From assembly GCA_039720395.1 (NCBI GenBank), contig CM077828.1:26020717-26084716 (forward strand): 64,000 nt of DNA, written 5' to 3'. Below the pieces are notes generated by a model. The model had not been told where the DNA came from, ran no database searches, and saw nothing but the letters and a program-made list of their open reading frames with translations. The translations under genes and the position numbers were made by a program. The stretch comes from Liquidambar formosana (lineage: Eukaryota > Streptophyta > Magnoliopsida > Saxifragales > Altingiaceae). Every line of letters begins with the position of its first letter. Position 1 is the stretch's first letter. Below are positions 61,701 to 64,000 of this stretch, one piece after another.

Positions 61701-64000
61701 TATCAGGCTGACCATCTATCTTCTGACATTTATTTTTCCTACCATTTTATTTTGTTCCTCAGTTCATTTAGGTTTGGTTTTCTTTCTTTTTTTCCTTTTT
61801 TCACTATTCCTTTTTGGTAATTTAAGAATGATTCCTACTGTCAAAAGATTATGTGCATTGAGCTGCATAACTGTTTTATAGAACATAAAGGAAGATTTCA
61901 TTCTACTTTGTACTTATAGTGAACCAATGTTTATAAACTTGGACCATACATCATCCTGCATAATGGACCTGTTGAAACTCTACTGGTTCATCTGTCCTGG
62001 GTTTTCAAATTCATGAGCTTTGTTCTCCCTCCCCCCCCCCCCCCCCCCCTCTCTTTCTCTCTCTGTCTCTGAAGGGTGTGGGGACAGAATCCTGCTTTAT
62101 CTGAAATGCCAAGATTTACAGTAAAATTTAAATATCCTAAATTTTTTATAAAAAAAAATTAATTATTAGTCTAAATTTCAATGAAAATTTTTGTCCAAGC
62201 ACTTTATACATCTTTTAATATTAGTACAACTTTATGTGTGTTTCAGATTTAGAAGTTGTAAGCATAAAGTTAAACATTTGTACACCTGTTTATATTAATT
62301 AAACTTGGCACATTCACCTTTTAAAAATTCAGAAAAATCTAGCTACCTAGATTTCCTATAAGAATTGTTATCAGGAATTCCCACAGTAATTTAGAAAAAG
62401 AAAAAAAAAAAAAAAAAACAACAAAAAAAAAAGAAAGAAAGGAAAGAAAGGTAAATATTATGCTTACTTTTTAATTGAATTGTCTGGGGTAGGAGGTGAA
62501 AATTTGTGATTGATTTGTAACGTACTGCTGGAAATTAGGTACCATGAAGCTGATATGAGGACAGGAAAAGCAACTTATTGGCAGCTTACAAGCCTTCAGG
62601 CATTTTGGCCTGGTCTACAGGCAAGTAGTTAAGGACATTGACATATTCTTAAACAATAACTAGAAGCCTGGAGATGTGGTCTTTATATTTGAGTTATGGT
62701 AAATAGGTTCTTGTTGGGGATATTGCGGCAGCTAACTCTTCACACCGCGAGTTTTTCTATGTATGGGAGAGGTTTGGAGTACTACCAGAGAGGTATCATG
62801 CTTTTAAGGTTTTCATTATAAGCACCTATAAGCTTGTTTTCTTTAGCTCCAATTAGCTTACTTTGGTGTGGTTTGCTGTGGTTTCTTTAGCACCTATAAT
62901 AATTCTCATTGGAAATTCAATATTATTAGGTATTTGCTGGATCATCAAATGTTGCATCCAACAGAGAAATATTATCCTTTACGGCCTGAATTGGCAGAGT
63001 CCACATTTTACTTATATCAAGCAACTAAAGGTCTGTTAACTTTATTAAATATTTCCCTTTTAGCCTGTCCATTGAAGTGTAAGATTCTTAATATTTGTTT
63101 TCTTCCATCATTTTTATCTTCGAAATGTTTTGCTTTTATGAAATTTGTGCTTAAAATCCAGTCGTACAAAATTAAAATACTGAAACCACTTGACCTTAGA
63201 ATGCATATGAGATATGACAATTCAACTTACATGTTGCACATTTCTGGAATCATTCATTTGAGAAGGCATTGTGAGTACTTTCTAGCATGGTAACACCTAG
63301 TGTGCCTTGAACATTAGGTTCACAGAATATTCCTTCTGATATAATTTTTAATTTTATTCTTCATAATTAAGTCTTACTTCCTGATATATTAATGAAAGAG
63401 AATAGGAATTAATTGGGATAGCAAGTCTAGAAGGGGAAAAAAATAAAGAAAACTTATATAAGATATTTATAAAAACAAAATTGAAGCAACCAGTTAGATA
63501 ACTTAGATTTAAATCAGATAAATAATATCTGATATTAATGCTTTTATCTTTTTTGGCCCACAATGAGGCTGAGCAAGAGGGGCTGAGATTTTAGAGATTG
63601 CTTCTAGATTTCCACCATAAAATGGTTAAATATAAATTTGGAGTAGCTTCTGTTAATACTTATGGGATTAGAAAGAGATACTGAAAATAAGAAATTCTTA
63701 TATATTGTCATTTATTGGGTCTAGATTTTAATATGCTTGAGTAAGGTATGAGTGCTTTCATAGGAAGGCGGGAAACTCCTGCAATTTGAGCATCATGCCA
63801 AACATGCACCTAGGCCTATTGTGAAAATGAAAAAGTGATAGTACCTCGCTTTTTCTTGGTTAATAGTATACAGTCCTGTTGCATTCTAGACTACCTTGAT
63901 ACTCGCCTCATTTAATTTATTCCATGTTCTATTTTCAGATCCTTGGTACATAGAAGTGGGTGAATCAATTGTAAATTCTCTTAATTTATACACCAAAGTG

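Overview
The window is nuclear DNA of a flowering plant. Coding exons are split by GT-AG introns, intergenic DNA is AT-rich and full of microsatellites, and every recognisable gene belongs to a plant family. Gene structure and low gene density suit a woody eudicot, but the sequence alone does not fix the species.

Seven host genes are supported. From left to right they are: a seven-exon minus-strand RsmG/GidB-type 16S rRNA methyltransferase (492-4410), frame-broken as assembled; an intronless U-box/ARM E3 ubiquitin ligase of the PUB38-41 type (23599-25200); a four-exon HhH-GPD base-excision DNA glycosylase (27557-31270); an intronless single-finger C2H2 QALGGH regulator of the ZFP5/ZFP6/GIS type (32725-33441); a minus-strand, intronless secreted class III peroxidase (36485-37474); a two-exon BAHD acyltransferase of the benzyl-alcohol/methanol acyltransferase type (39644-42510); and the first 13 exons of a GH47 EDEM-like alpha-mannosidase, probably MNS5 (56148 to the right edge). 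They are unrelated single-copy loci, not a pathway cluster.

Most of the rest is transposon-derived. The largest element is an 11.85-kb Ty3/Gypsy retrotransposon of the Tat lineage (43680-55529) with a GTTAC target duplication and two 718-bp LTRs that differ at only two positions. Its gag-pol frame runs through PR, RT, RNase H, a second archaeal-type RNase H and integrase, but carries four in-frame stops. A spliced antisense gene of about 803 residues in the same element is fully open. A diverged solo LTR of a related family sits antisense in intron 2 of the glycosylase gene.

Other elements with clear borders are two copies of a near-palindromic Mutator-like MITE (4673-5061, 11981-12379), three hAT-type elements (12407-13574, 38029-38204, 38860-39524) and a short non-autonomous LTR retrotransposon (13992-16046). 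There are also LINE and RNase H fragments in introns of the mannosidase gene and several tRNA-derived SINE candidates.

No CRISPR array, rRNA gene, credible tRNA gene or recognised miRNA precursor was seen. The most unusual feature is the contrast inside the Tat element: a very recent insertion with disabled gag-pol, an intact spliced antisense gene, four perfect CACGTG boxes per LTR and a 105-bp tandem repeat that stays open in frame.
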